Part shown: positions 45,264-54,098 of the stretch, piece after piece
Layout of the letters: every line of letters begins with the position of its first letter
Numbering within the stretch: the first letter of the stretch is position 1
NCBI GenBank assembly: GCA_025454925.1
Contig: JALONM010000003.1
Span: forward strand, 124,001 to 188,000
DNA length: 64,000 nucleotides
Direction of reading: 5' to 3'
From: Cytophagaceae bacterium
GTDB taxonomy: Bacteria > Bacteroidota > Bacteroidia > Cytophagales > Cytophagaceae
Made by a program: the position numbers and the translations under genes
Notes under the pieces: model-generated
Told to the model about the DNA's origin: nothing
What the model saw: only the letters and a program-made list of their open reading frames with translations
Database searches by the model: none

Positions 45264-45815
45264 TTATCGTTTGTAATAAAATACTAAAGAAGATTTTGCC
45301 AGTGTATTGGCATTTAAATAATACCCAACTGTGGCAGGACTAGCTTTACCATCCAAGCCCAATTTATCTACGCTCAAAGCGTACACGGTAATGATGTATT
45401 GATGAAAGCCGTGACCGGGAGGTGGGCAAGGACCGCCAAATCCAGCCATACCAAAATCGGTAATACCCTGAATGGCTCCTGGAGGTAGCAAATTCTTTGC
45501 TGGATCCCCTGCTCCTTCTTTTAGTTCTGTTACTTGTGCAGGCAAGTCAAACAACACCCAATGCCACCATCCGCTTCCAGTGGGCGCATCCGGATCGTAC
45601 ATGGTTATGGCGAAGCTTTTAGTTCCGGCGGGAACATTTTTCCAACTTAATTGAGGCGACATATTTTCACCTGAACAGCCAAAGCCTTTAAACTCCTGAC
45701 GGGTTGTGCCTTGTCCGCCAACGCTATTGCTGCTTAACGTAAAGGTGGCGCTTGTGTTTTGAGCCATACCCATTGCCACCAGCAACAGACACGCGATTCT
45801 AAAAATAGTTTTCAT
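45264..45815 (-). CDS. YbhB/YbcL-type PEBP (Raf kinase inhibitor-like) protein, secreted
   Basis: A 183-residue phosphatidylethanolamine-binding-protein fold with an added signal peptide (first ~19 residues, ending MGMAQ), so it should work in the periplasm. The PEBP motif YDPDAPTG with WWHWVLFDLP, and the later GFHQYIITVYAL that replaces the usual GxHRY, form the anion-binding pocket. E. coli YbhB and YbcL are relatives of unknown or signalling function. Its ATG overlaps the stop of the DUF5691 gene by 4 nt, so it is translationally coupled within a cassette whose other members look cytoplasmic; this is unexpected. Confidence 0.85.
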   Translation of the reverse strand: MKTIFRIACLLLVAMGMAQNTSATFTLSSNSVGGQGTTRQEFKGFGCSGENMSPQLSWKNVPAGTKSFAITMYDPDAPTGSGWWHWVLFDLPAQVTELKEGAGDPAKNLLPPGAIQGITDFGMAGFGGPCPPPGHGFHQYIITVYALSVDKLGLDGKASPATVGYYLNANTLAKSSLVFYYKR

Positions 45816-47326
45816 AGGTTTGATATAGTTTGAATTTGTTTTTTACGTTCCATCACAGACATCATTTGAGTTGCACGGGTAGCAAAGTAGGCCCGTTCGT
45901 ACCGACGCATGTCCGTGTCTTGTACTTTCGATTGTAAGTATGCATAAAAATGATCAGGCATGCGCAACGCCAGCATTCCATATTCTGCGATACTGATGGA
46001 ATAGGGTGATTTTTCGAGCCATGCCAAAACCTCTTGCATCAATTCTGCAGGCCACAGCTGTATGTCTGCATCGCGTTGCAGAAGGTATACCAATACACTG
46101 CGTTTATTGCTTTCGTCGGCATGCCTCCATTGTATAAAGCATTCATGCAAAGTTAGAAGATCAAACAAATCAGGAAACTTTCCAGGAAAGGCTTTTGAAA
46201 GCACCACAGCCGCATGCTTGCTTTCAAACAATACCGCAGCCGTGACCATGGCATGTGCCAGTCCTACTGTTTCTTTTTCTTTGCGAAGAGATTGTACCAC
46301 CTCCTCCAGCGACCATGAACTATGTTGCTCCCACCATTCAGGGGGAACCCAGCAACATAGCTGCTCCATCCAATATACGTGGTCTGCTTTGCCCTTTTCA
46401 GAACTTATCTTTTGTAATCCCGAACGAAATACCTCCTCGTCCTGCAATTCAAAAGACTTTATCCGTATCCTTTTTTGTTTTTGCAATGTTAGGTCTCGTG
46501 TTTCAGAAAATTCAAGACCTTGTGACAAGTTTTCTGCATACCGCTTTACCAATGTGCTGGTAGGAATCATGCGCAACAAGGCATATGCGGTATCGCGTAC
46601 TTTCACGCTTTTATCTTGAAGTTGCTGCTCTAAAAATGGGATATCACTTTCCCGAAGAGTATCCGAAAGAACATCCAGCAGTTCACTGCGCATGGCTGCC
46701 GGCTCCGTATTAAAAGCTGTCAATAATAATTGCAACGCTTCATCCGGTTTTTCCTCTCGCAACTGTTTTATAAACCTAAGTCGCTGTTCTTTAGTTCCCG
46801 TCTTCCAATCTTCTTCCGACACACTTTCTGAACGAATCAGCATCGACCACTCTGCATTCAGAGAGGCCAGCCATTTTCCGCGCTCACCGCACACTTCCAA
46901 AAAACGTTGTCTCCAGGGCTCTCGCTCCATAATGGCCATAGACAGCAAGGCAGGCACCTGCTGCGGCGGCGCCAATTGTCCGGAGGCATGCAGGGTTTGT
47001 ATCAGAAAATACAATAAGGGCTTTTCTTCCTGTTGGTTTCCCAGCAACGAAAGCAAGGATGAAAAAGAAGCGGAGGCATAGGACTTGGACTCCTGGGGCG
47101 CCATAAATGGCTCTTCATTGGAAATAGAAAATGTTATGCCGGCCTCTGCGTAAGCAAAGTAAGAAGCACAGCATTTTATAAAAAAATCTTCCCTGTCATC
47201 GGCAGGTAACTGTTGCAAAAGCGCACGCAGTCCTCCAGGATATTGATCAATGGAAGGGAGGTAGCGACTAGTGCCCAATTGCACCGTTTTTAAAATTTCT
47301 TCTTCTGTAGGATTTCCTGTTTGCAT
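45812..47326 (-). CDS. DUF5691 family protein
   Basis: About 504 residues from the ATG at 47326 (a TTG at 47335 would add three). All-helical with HEAT-like pairs, for example QQLQDKSVKVRDTAYALLRM and EAVQ-like repeats, so it is probably a scaffold. The opening EEILKTVQLGTSRYLPS is a mark of DUF5691, known only from conserved neighbourhoods with SWIM and MoxR genes. It ends with many charged residues (ERAYFATRATQMMSVMERKK). It lies 12 nt after the SWIM gene and overlaps the PEBP gene by 4 nt, indicating one transcript. No catalytic motif is seen. Confidence 0.7.
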   Translation of the reverse strand: MQTGNPTEEEILKTVQLGTSRYLPSIDQYPGGLRALLQQLPADDREDFFIKCCASYFAYAEAGITFSISNEEPFMAPQESKSYASASFSSLLSLLGNQQEEKPLLYFLIQTLHASGQLAPPQQVPALLSMAIMEREPWRQRFLEVCGERGKWLASLNAEWSMLIRSESVSEEDWKTGTKEQRLRFIKQLREEKPDEALQLLLTAFNTEPAAMRSELLDVLSDTLRESDIPFLEQQLQDKSVKVRDTAYALLRMIPTSTLVKRYAENLSQGLEFSETRDLTLQKQKRIRIKSFELQDEEVFRSGLQKISSEKGKADHVYWMEQLCCWVPPEWWEQHSSWSLEEVVQSLRKEKETVGLAHAMVTAAVLFESKHAAVVLSKAFPGKFPDLFDLLTLHECFIQWRHADESNKRSVLVYLLQRDADIQLWPAELMQEVLAWLEKSPYSISIAEYGMLALRMPDHFYAYLQSKVQDTDMRRYERAYFATRATQMMSVMERKKQIQTISNL

Positions 47327-47338
47327 GCTTTCCAATCC

Positions 47339-48652
47339 TTAGGTCCAACAAGAAATTATTTCGGAAGTATTCCATACAGATTCCAGCCTCCATTGTCCCT
47401 GAATAAAAAGCACCAGGGCATTCATGCTCGCTCCTCCACTCCAGGCAAGAACTTTCCAGCACTCTTCCGGATCGTTGCAAAGTGGTAATATTCGATTTCC
47501 TGCATCTCGTACATGCCATTTTTTCTGTATTCTTATCAACTGTACTTCTTTCAGGAGAAGGGGAATTCTATTGGTAAATGGAAACACTGCCATTTGCTGT
47601 GCTATTTGTCCGGCGGCATCTTCCAGATCGCTTAGGCCTGCCGGTGAAAAGAAAGACGTTGGTGTGTAAGGTTCTTTTATTAATGCTCTTAAGGGCATCA
47701 GCGAAGAGTAATAACACAACTCAGCATTTATAGCCATGCCGGGTACGAGGGAATGCAACGGTCGTTGTGCTCCAAAATAAAAGTTTAATACCAACGCCAT
47801 CCGGGCTTTATTTCTGCCATACAGCCAGATATATTCAGCGTTCATCTCCTGCTGTTCTTCCATTCTGCGAGCCATTACCAACCATTCGTCGCGGTGTGCT
47901 TCCCCCGTCAGCACATCCTCCTTACTGGTATTCCAGCCTATGAGCTGCCGCACCTCTTGCCGGAATAAAGGACTTTGTTGATCCTCTTTCAAAAAGCTTT
48001 CGGTAATCAAGTATATTTTCGACAAGTGCTTGCTAAGTTGTAGCGGCCAGCGGTCTTCAAATACATTTACCTCGCCCACCTGCCGCATCATGGCTGCTAG
48101 CCCGGGAGCTTTCGCATCTACCAGTCGGGCGGCCATGTTTTCATGAAAACTCCCTGCTTGTGACGGAAGATGCATCATGCCAGTGCGCATCAAATCGGCG
48201 ATCCATTGACGGAGCTCCAGTATACCATCCCGCACACTTCGCTCGCGGGCCTCGCTTCGCTTAGTGGAAGCGTCGGAGGTATTTTTACTTTTTTCAGTCG
48301 GATTTTTTTCTGCAGGCGCTTGTTCCTTTTGTCTCCGCTTCTGAATCCATTCCGAAACAACGGATGGCATTTCTTGTGACGAAAATTGATTGGGCTGACG
48401 AACCCATAACAGAATTAAAGCAATACCATGCTTGCAAGGGAATTTCCGACTGGGGCAAGTACATTGAAACGCCCATTGCTGCACGTCTACACGGGTAAAG
48501 TACGGATCTTTGCCTGAGCCCTGACAATACCCCCAGATCGCTTCGGTATGTTTAGCCAGGCCTTTCCATTTAGAAAGCACGGCAAGAGCAGTACCTGCTT
48601 TAGCGGAAGCGGCGTCGGGAGCCAGTTGTCTTACGTGATCTTCAGTTATCAT
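47339..48652 (-). CDS. SWIM zinc-finger protein heading the MoxR-VWA cassette
   Basis: About 437 residues from the ATG at 48652 (a TTG at 48658 would add two). The SWIM motif C66-x-C68-x6-C75-x-H77 (CTCPSRKFPCKH) binds zinc and may contact DNA or protein. An additional C45 lies in WGYCQGSGKDPY, a conserved lead-in. A basic linker (KRRQKEQAPAEK and more, ~105-145) precedes a helical C-terminal region without recognised motifs. It is the first gene of the cassette and follows about 150 nt of unassigned DNA, so the operon promoter should lie there. It is a candidate DNA- or substrate-recognition subunit. Confidence 0.82.
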   Translation of the reverse strand: MITEDHVRQLAPDAASAKAGTALAVLSKWKGLAKHTEAIWGYCQGSGKDPYFTRVDVQQWAFQCTCPSRKFPCKHGIALILLWVRQPNQFSSQEMPSVVSEWIQKRRQKEQAPAEKNPTEKSKNTSDASTKRSEARERSVRDGILELRQWIADLMRTGMMHLPSQAGSFHENMAARLVDAKAPGLAAMMRQVGEVNVFEDRWPLQLSKHLSKIYLITESFLKEDQQSPLFRQEVRQLIGWNTSKEDVLTGEAHRDEWLVMARRMEEQQEMNAEYIWLYGRNKARMALVLNFYFGAQRPLHSLVPGMAINAELCYYSSLMPLRALIKEPYTPTSFFSPAGLSDLEDAAGQIAQQMAVFPFTNRIPLLLKEVQLIRIQKKWHVRDAGNRILPLCNDPEECWKVLAWSGGASMNALVLFIQGQWRLESVWNTSEIISCWT

Positions 48653-48806
48653 GCTCAATACCCGATTTTAGTAAATTATTGGCATACTTAAAACTCCACT
48701 CCTTCTAATGACGGCTTACTTTTCCACAGCATTCACAGCTGCCATGTCACAAATTATGTCACGGCGGAACATGGATACTCATTATCCTCAACGAAGGAGC
48801 CGTGTA

Positions 48807-49541
48807 TTACAGACAGGTCTCTAACAATACTGCGGTGGCTGCACCAAACATAAAAATAAGCAGCCTGTTCCCTTTGAATGAATGATCGGAAGGACTGGCT
48901 TCAAAAAAAATAGTAGTTGAAATAAACAGAAAATTTCCAGCGACCGTCGCAAATAAATAGTACATATATTCCGACTGAATAAGCCCACTGGTGTTCATCC
49001 ACTCGCTAACCCAAACACCCAATGGGGAACATAGCGCGTATGCTATTAAAGCCAGCATGGCTTTTCTCTTTTTACCCAAATGATGCACCAGTACCGAAGC
49101 CAGGGCGAAAGATTCTGGAATTTTATGCAACAATAAGCCAAACATTAAACCGTGTGAATGCTCGTGTTGAGAGGCATGTTCCGGATGCACCAGCAAGGTA
49201 CCTTCTAAAAAAGAATGCACACAAAGCGCCAGGAAAATCGACATGGGAAAATGATGGTCATGGTGATGCAAATGAATGTGCCCATGCTCCACTCCGGTGC
49301 TGAAAAAATCAAGCGCAAGCTGCATAAAGAAGCCGATTAATACAAAAACAGCCGCCGCCGTATAGCGTTCGTTTTCATGAAAAATTTCGGGAAAAATATG
49401 AACAACCGTAATTGCAAAGAGGTAAGCACCACTGAAAGATAACACTGATTTAAACTTCGCCTTGTCGAAAGTAGGAAACAGAAACAAGGCTGCTCCAGCT
49501 GCGAAAGTAATGAGAAATAATACTACAAAATTAGTCCACAT
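48807..49541 (-). CDS. ZIP family metal transporter
   Basis: A 244-residue inner-membrane protein with about eight helices. A His-rich loop in the middle (GHIHLHHHDHH) is the typical cytoplasmic metal-binding loop of ZIPs. The metal-translocating helices carry HSFLEG and HKIPESFAL, the H-x3-E and H-K-x-P-E signatures. It would import Zn2+ or Fe2+. It lies 27 nt downstream of a methyltransferase gene and about 150 nt before the SWIM gene, on the same strand. Confidence 0.9.
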   Translation of the reverse strand: MWTNFVVLFLITFAAGAALFLFPTFDKAKFKSVLSFSGAYLFAITVVHIFPEIFHENERYTAAAVFVLIGFFMQLALDFFSTGVEHGHIHLHHHDHHFPMSIFLALCVHSFLEGTLLVHPEHASQHEHSHGLMFGLLLHKIPESFALASVLVHHLGKKRKAMLALIAYALCSPLGVWVSEWMNTSGLIQSEYMYYLFATVAGNFLFISTTIFFEASPSDHSFKGNRLLIFMFGAATAVLLETCL

Positions 49542-49568
49542 ACATTTGATATACCCCCAGCTTAGAGA

Positions 49569-50297
49569 CTAGCTCTTGCGGGCAATGAAAATACACCTTG
49601 GCGACAAGTCCTTGTCATAAGCTTCGAGCGTATAGGAACCAAAACAGGCCTGAACTGTACAACCAAAATCTCTCAGATATTGTTCCAATTCATGATCGAA
49701 TAATACTTTTACCCGCTCCTGGAAATGGAAGGTTTTATCCTGATCCTGTATTTGAATACGTTTTACCAGGACCCCATTCTCCACCATTCGGGTGATCGAA
49801 AAATGCACGCCCGATAATTCTTTTTCTTCTTTAGGCACCAGACTCGCCAGCACGCGGCGTACATTCATGAAATCCATGACAAAAAATCCACCGGGTTTTA
49901 TGGCCTGAACCAACTGCCCTAAGGAGTTTTTATTTTCTTCTTCGGAATCAAAATACCCGAAACTTGTAAACAGATTTAAAACTGCGTCGAATGATTCTTT
50001 GAAACGGATAGAACGCATATCGCCTACTTCAAAATGTAAGCCAGTAGCGCTGCGTTTCTGAGCTTCTGCAATACTCTCGGGAGCCAGGTCCATTCCGGTC
50101 ACCTGGTATCCGAGGGCATGCAAATAAATACTGTGCCTGCCTTTTCCACAGGGAATATCAGCGAGCAATGATCCGGTTGGCAACTTCAAATGCGTTGTCA
50201 GCGCTTTTATAAAGCGCTCCGCCTCCTGCTCATCCCTATGCTGGTAGAGCAGGTGATAATAAGGGGAATCAAACCAGGAACTAAACCAATCCGACAT
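49569..50297 (-). CDS. Class I SAM-dependent methyltransferase
   Basis: A 242-residue cytoplasmic enzyme. Motif I is LADIPCGKGRHSIYL, followed by VTGMDLAPESI at the acidic loop and the post-I motif FDAVLNLFTSFGYF, which is highly typical of a broad family near UbiE and of unknown substrate. A late VLFDHELEQYLRDFGCTV closes the fold. It follows another methyltransferase gene by 8 nt and precedes the ZIP gene by 27 nt. A function in metabolite or lipid methylation is likely but the substrate cannot be read. Confidence 0.85.
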   Translation of the reverse strand: MSDWFSSWFDSPYYHLLYQHRDEQEAERFIKALTTHLKLPTGSLLADIPCGKGRHSIYLHALGYQVTGMDLAPESIAEAQKRSATGLHFEVGDMRSIRFKESFDAVLNLFTSFGYFDSEEENKNSLGQLVQAIKPGGFFVMDFMNVRRVLASLVPKEEKELSGVHFSITRMVENGVLVKRIQIQDQDKTFHFQERVKVLFDHELEQYLRDFGCTVQACFGSYTLEAYDKDLSPRCIFIARKS

Positions 50298-50305
50298 GGG
50301 GGACC

Positions 50306-51148
50306 TTACTTAGCCTGGTATAGGTAAAACATATACTTTTTATACTGCTGAAAATTGGCACCGTTACGCTGTCCCTGAAAATGCTTGCGTTCCATTTTAT
50401 CCAATTTCTTCTGATACTTCCAACGTATGAATTTTGCAACCCACGCGAAACGATCTTCCAATAAAAGAAACAACAATTTATAAATCGGATGCAGCACCTC
50501 CATGGATAGTTTATTTACCAAATCGATGGTTGGCGCCGTTTCTTTCGTGATATCTTGTTCTTTAAGAATGCTAACCGGATATTTTTTCTGAACCTCCAGA
50601 AAACGCTGAAAGTCGTGTCCGCCACCCAACATGGATTTATTTTCAGGATCTGTTTTAAAGAAATCACAGACCATGATATGCCCTTGTGGGTTCAGGTATT
50701 TCAGTGAGTTAGAAAACGAAGCATCCATATCGATGTACTGAAAACTTTCACTGAACAACACCATGTCGTACTTTTTGTCGGTTTTCAGATCTTCGTATTT
50801 GCAATTAAAAATTTCACTTCTTCCTGCCAGCAACGTGCGTGCATGATCGGTAAGAATGGTGCCCGGGCTCACACAGTCTACCTGGTAGCCTCTATCACTA
50901 AGTTCCTTGGCAAACCTGCCGGAACCACATCCCACATCCAGGATTGTCTTTACCTGAGAAGGAATATGTTGAATAAGGAAATCGGCATAGTTTTGCTGAG
51001 CTTTGGCAAGATTTTGTACTTCTGTCGCCAAGCCATTGTTAAATAAACCGTAATGAAGGTATTCTGTATTTAAAAAATATTTGAATAACAACAGGCCAAT
51101 TTCTAGCCCAACTTCTTTAGAATCAACTTTTCTATTCTTCTTTGACAT
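50306..51148 (-). CDS. Class I SAM-dependent methyltransferase
   Basis: About 280 residues from the ATG at 51148; a TTG-led longer frame starts at 51181. Motif I, ILDVGCGSGRFAKELSDRGY, is perfect. The N-terminal GLLLFKYFLNTEYLHYGLF resembles lipid- or quinone-type methyltransferases (cyclopropane-fatty-acid or tocopherol-like). The C-terminal half is basic and aromatic (WVAKFIRWKYQKKLDKM), which may give membrane association. It is followed 8 nt later by another methyltransferase gene, so they may act in sequence. The substrate is unknown. Confidence 0.83.
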   Translation of the reverse strand: MSKKNRKVDSKEVGLEIGLLLFKYFLNTEYLHYGLFNNGLATEVQNLAKAQQNYADFLIQHIPSQVKTILDVGCGSGRFAKELSDRGYQVDCVSPGTILTDHARTLLAGRSEIFNCKYEDLKTDKKYDMVLFSESFQYIDMDASFSNSLKYLNPQGHIMVCDFFKTDPENKSMLGGGHDFQRFLEVQKKYPVSILKEQDITKETAPTIDLVNKLSMEVLHPIYKLLFLLLEDRFAWVAKFIRWKYQKKLDKMERKHFQGQRNGANFQQYKKYMFYLYQAK

Positions 51149-51227
51149 AAGGTTAGTTCTTTCTACGATGCGATTTAGCAAGATTTTATGCTATTGGCAA
51201 ATAAAACCTTCAGGGATTAAAACAGGA

Positions 51228-54098
51228 TTATTCTTTATACAGCTCTTTCAAGGTTTGATTGCCCTTTTTGGGCAGGGATAACCAAACAGAACCTGTCTTG
51301 CGGCTTTCCCAGCGTTTCTTCACCAGCAGATACGTCGACGATTCCAATGGCAAACATTCTGCCTTATTCAAAACATCTTCAATGTTCTCCAGGTAATACG
51401 ATACCCAGGCTTCCAATTGTGCCTTCTCCACGTCAGGCTTTTTAATGTACCAATACAAGACTCTTGAAAACGGCTTGTATTGTGTATTCTGAATGGTTTC
51501 TTCAGACAATGCAATGGCTCCTTTTCCATTCGTGGAAACCTGATCGTCTATTTTCAGAATTTTAATCTTAGTCTTTGCTGCCAAATAACTTGAGTACCGC
51601 ACCACTCCCAATGCGTATTTCTTTTTCCCTACCCAATTTGCCAACAATTCACCATCGTACTCTTTGGTGTAATCATCGCGCAGTTTCAGGTCCGTTCCAA
51701 GTTGAGAAGCCATAAATGCATAGTCGGAGGATGATTTTCCGGAAGCATACAACAAGATGGGTTCTTTAGGCCATTGGCTGCGAATCTGATTCCAATGGGT
51801 GATCTTATCTTTGCCTTGCAATCCCCAAATTTTCTTCAACTCTTCTACGGTAATATCGGCCGCCCAGGTATTTTCTGCATTAACAATAAATGCCAGGGAT
51901 TCATACGCAACCGGCAATTCAATGTATTCCACTTTATTGGCTTTGCAAAGACTGTCTTCCTGGAATGAAATAGGGCGCACTGCCTGCACTACATCTAAAT
52001 ACCCTCCTGTAAAATCCTTCATCGCAGACCCTGTTCCGTAATCATCCAGATGCACTACTTTATCCGGATGTTCGTCGTTATAAGATTCTAACACTAATTC
52101 AGTGGCCCTGAGCATAGATCTGGTACCATCGATGGAAACAGCCGGTATCACTGGCTCGGCATAAGACTTTTTCTCTGAATCTCGTTCTGTTAAATCACTG
52201 AATAAATGAACGAGGGCATGAAGGGAATTAGAATGCTCGTTGGGAGTGGATACTGAAACATCCGTAGCAAATGCTTTTCGTTTTTTACCCTTTCCTGTAA
52301 TCTCAACAAGTCCCGAATATTTTTGTGCAAGGAACCAATCAGGGTCAGACACTCCTTCTTCGGCAGATTTGATACTGCTTAAAATTTGTTTTACATCGGC
52401 TACAAAAGCAAAAGAGTTTTTCCGCATCAGATTTGCGTACTGGCGGCTTACTGGCTTGCGTTTGGACTTCCCAATCAGAATATTTAGTTGTTCTTCTGAA
52501 TTACAAATATATACTGCTTTCTTACGAATAACCACATACAAGGTGAATGGCATACTTCCTGGAAAAGGTCCAGCAGAATAATATTGATATTTACTGTTGT
52601 ATTGAAGAAGTCCTTTCTTTTTAAAAATGCTAAAAAACTTTTTGTTGCTTGCAGCATCGGAAGTAGCATACATCCACACAAATTCCGGAATTGCCTGCTG
52701 ACGCGTTTTTACTACTGGCACCAGAGAATAACTGGAATCGTATTCATAGGTAGTATAGGAAATTTCCTTTTGGCTAATGCCAGTGCAAGCCGCCAGCATT
52801 TCTCCATTCATTACTTTTGAAATAGCCTTTTCATCAATCAACAAAAAGAAAAGATCCATGATCTCATCGGCAATATCATTGGTATAAGGCAAAATCCTCA
52901 GATAATCTTTCCAAATTTCTGGCATTTCATTTAAGAGAGCTCTCGTACTCATTGCTGAAGAAACAAAACCAAGAAGTTGATCGCCTTTTACGTTGCGGAT
53001 CAAGCGACGATCCAAACGAGCGTTGTAGATGCGATGATAGCGATTGGCCACGCGTTTATCCAAGTACGTTTTGGATGAAACCTTGATTTGATTTTCCCCG
53101 AAAATAAGGGTTGTTACCAGAAAATTATTCTCATTAAATACCGGAGAATTTACCGGCATAGCATATTGATAAAAATAGGAACCCAGGGATTTTTTTAACA
53201 CTTTGAGAAAATAATCCTTTTCCATTCCTATCCACAAAACCATATCAGCATGAGGATGCAAGTGTTTGGCAAATCGCGGATTCTGCAAGATGGAAGCAGA
53301 ATTTTCTCCCGCCAATATTTTTTGTGCCTGCACCATGGATTGGCGTAAGGATAGATGATCGTGAAATTCAAAATACGGTTCGTTGTTAGCTTCTTCACTG
53401 GGTACATCAATTAATGAGTAGCCGGGGGCTAATTCTTCGTAGTAAAATGGGTCGTAATCATCGTCCTCGTCTTCATCGGCGATGTAGGCAATGGTATCGG
53501 TATCGTTAAACCTGGGAGCCCGTGGAGGCAAGGCCATTGTATCTACAAAAATATCCGCCGGAGCTTCATCGTAGGAAACAGCTGTATCAAACGGAGCAGC
53601 ATAAGTGTAATCATCGTCGGATGCCCTCATTTCATCCTCTACCTCGGACGTAACGAAAACACCCATCTTGTCGTTCCACATGAGCACATCCCGATATCCT
53701 TCAACATAATAATTACCATATACATCCGTCCGTATGCTGTCGTTCTTATCATGAAACTTTTTGAATTTTTCCTTATCTGAAACAGAAAAAACAAAACAAC
53801 TTAAGGTGGCAGTGTCGGTATGTTCTATAAAAAACACCGACTGCTTATTCCATTCAAAACCGATATCCATATTCAAAAAGGCTAAGGAATCGGGGTCTTT
53901 GGTTTCCTTAATTAGTTTTTGAATAAATGGAATCTGATGTATATCCTTTAAGGACATTTTAGATTCCATTCGATGGGCGTTTATGGTAAGAACCGTAGAT
54001 ACATTTTTTAAAGGTACCCGGTTTAAAAACCCTTGCGCCAAGCTGGCTAAGCTGAGCCCAAGGAAAAAGATACCTAGTACGGTAATGCGTGCTTTCAT
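51228..54098 (-). CDS. Fusion of DUF4836-like and PstS-like domains
   Basis: A 956-residue exported protein with a signal peptide (ends near LASLAQG). Residues ~25-645 look like DUF4836 or a related Bacteroidota surface family: NAHRMESKMSLKDI early, an acidic low-complexity patch (EDEDDDYDPFYYEE) near 210-225, and LLGFVSSAMSTRALLNEMPE in the middle. From ~654 on comes a phosphate-binding PstS-like periplasmic domain: SIDGTRSMLRATELVLESY, DDYGTGSAMKDF, RPIS, LAFIVNAENTW, VEELKKIWGLQGK and the GKSSSDYAFM stretch. The fusion is unusual. Its ATG overlaps the stop of a lipoprotein gene. The ligand, phosphate or something else, is not decided. Confidence 0.65.
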   Translation of the reverse strand: MKARITVLGIFFLGLSLASLAQGFLNRVPLKNVSTVLTINAHRMESKMSLKDIHQIPFIQKLIKETKDPDSLAFLNMDIGFEWNKQSVFFIEHTDTATLSCFVFSVSDKEKFKKFHDKNDSIRTDVYGNYYVEGYRDVLMWNDKMGVFVTSEVEDEMRASDDDYTYAAPFDTAVSYDEAPADIFVDTMALPPRAPRFNDTDTIAYIADEDEDDDYDPFYYEELAPGYSLIDVPSEEANNEPYFEFHDHLSLRQSMVQAQKILAGENSASILQNPRFAKHLHPHADMVLWIGMEKDYFLKVLKKSLGSYFYQYAMPVNSPVFNENNFLVTTLIFGENQIKVSSKTYLDKRVANRYHRIYNARLDRRLIRNVKGDQLLGFVSSAMSTRALLNEMPEIWKDYLRILPYTNDIADEIMDLFFLLIDEKAISKVMNGEMLAACTGISQKEISYTTYEYDSSYSLVPVVKTRQQAIPEFVWMYATSDAASNKKFFSIFKKKGLLQYNSKYQYYSAGPFPGSMPFTLYVVIRKKAVYICNSEEQLNILIGKSKRKPVSRQYANLMRKNSFAFVADVKQILSSIKSAEEGVSDPDWFLAQKYSGLVEITGKGKKRKAFATDVSVSTPNEHSNSLHALVHLFSDLTERDSEKKSYAEPVIPAVSIDGTRSMLRATELVLESYNDEHPDKVVHLDDYGTGSAMKDFTGGYLDVVQAVRPISFQEDSLCKANKVEYIELPVAYESLAFIVNAENTWAADITVEELKKIWGLQGKDKITHWNQIRSQWPKEPILLYASGKSSSDYAFMASQLGTDLKLRDDYTKEYDGELLANWVGKKKYALGVVRYSSYLAAKTKIKILKIDDQVSTNGKGAIALSEETIQNTQYKPFSRVLYWYIKKPDVEKAQLEAWVSYYLENIEDVLNKAECLPLESSTYLLVKKRWESRKTGSVWLSLPKKGNQTLKELYKE

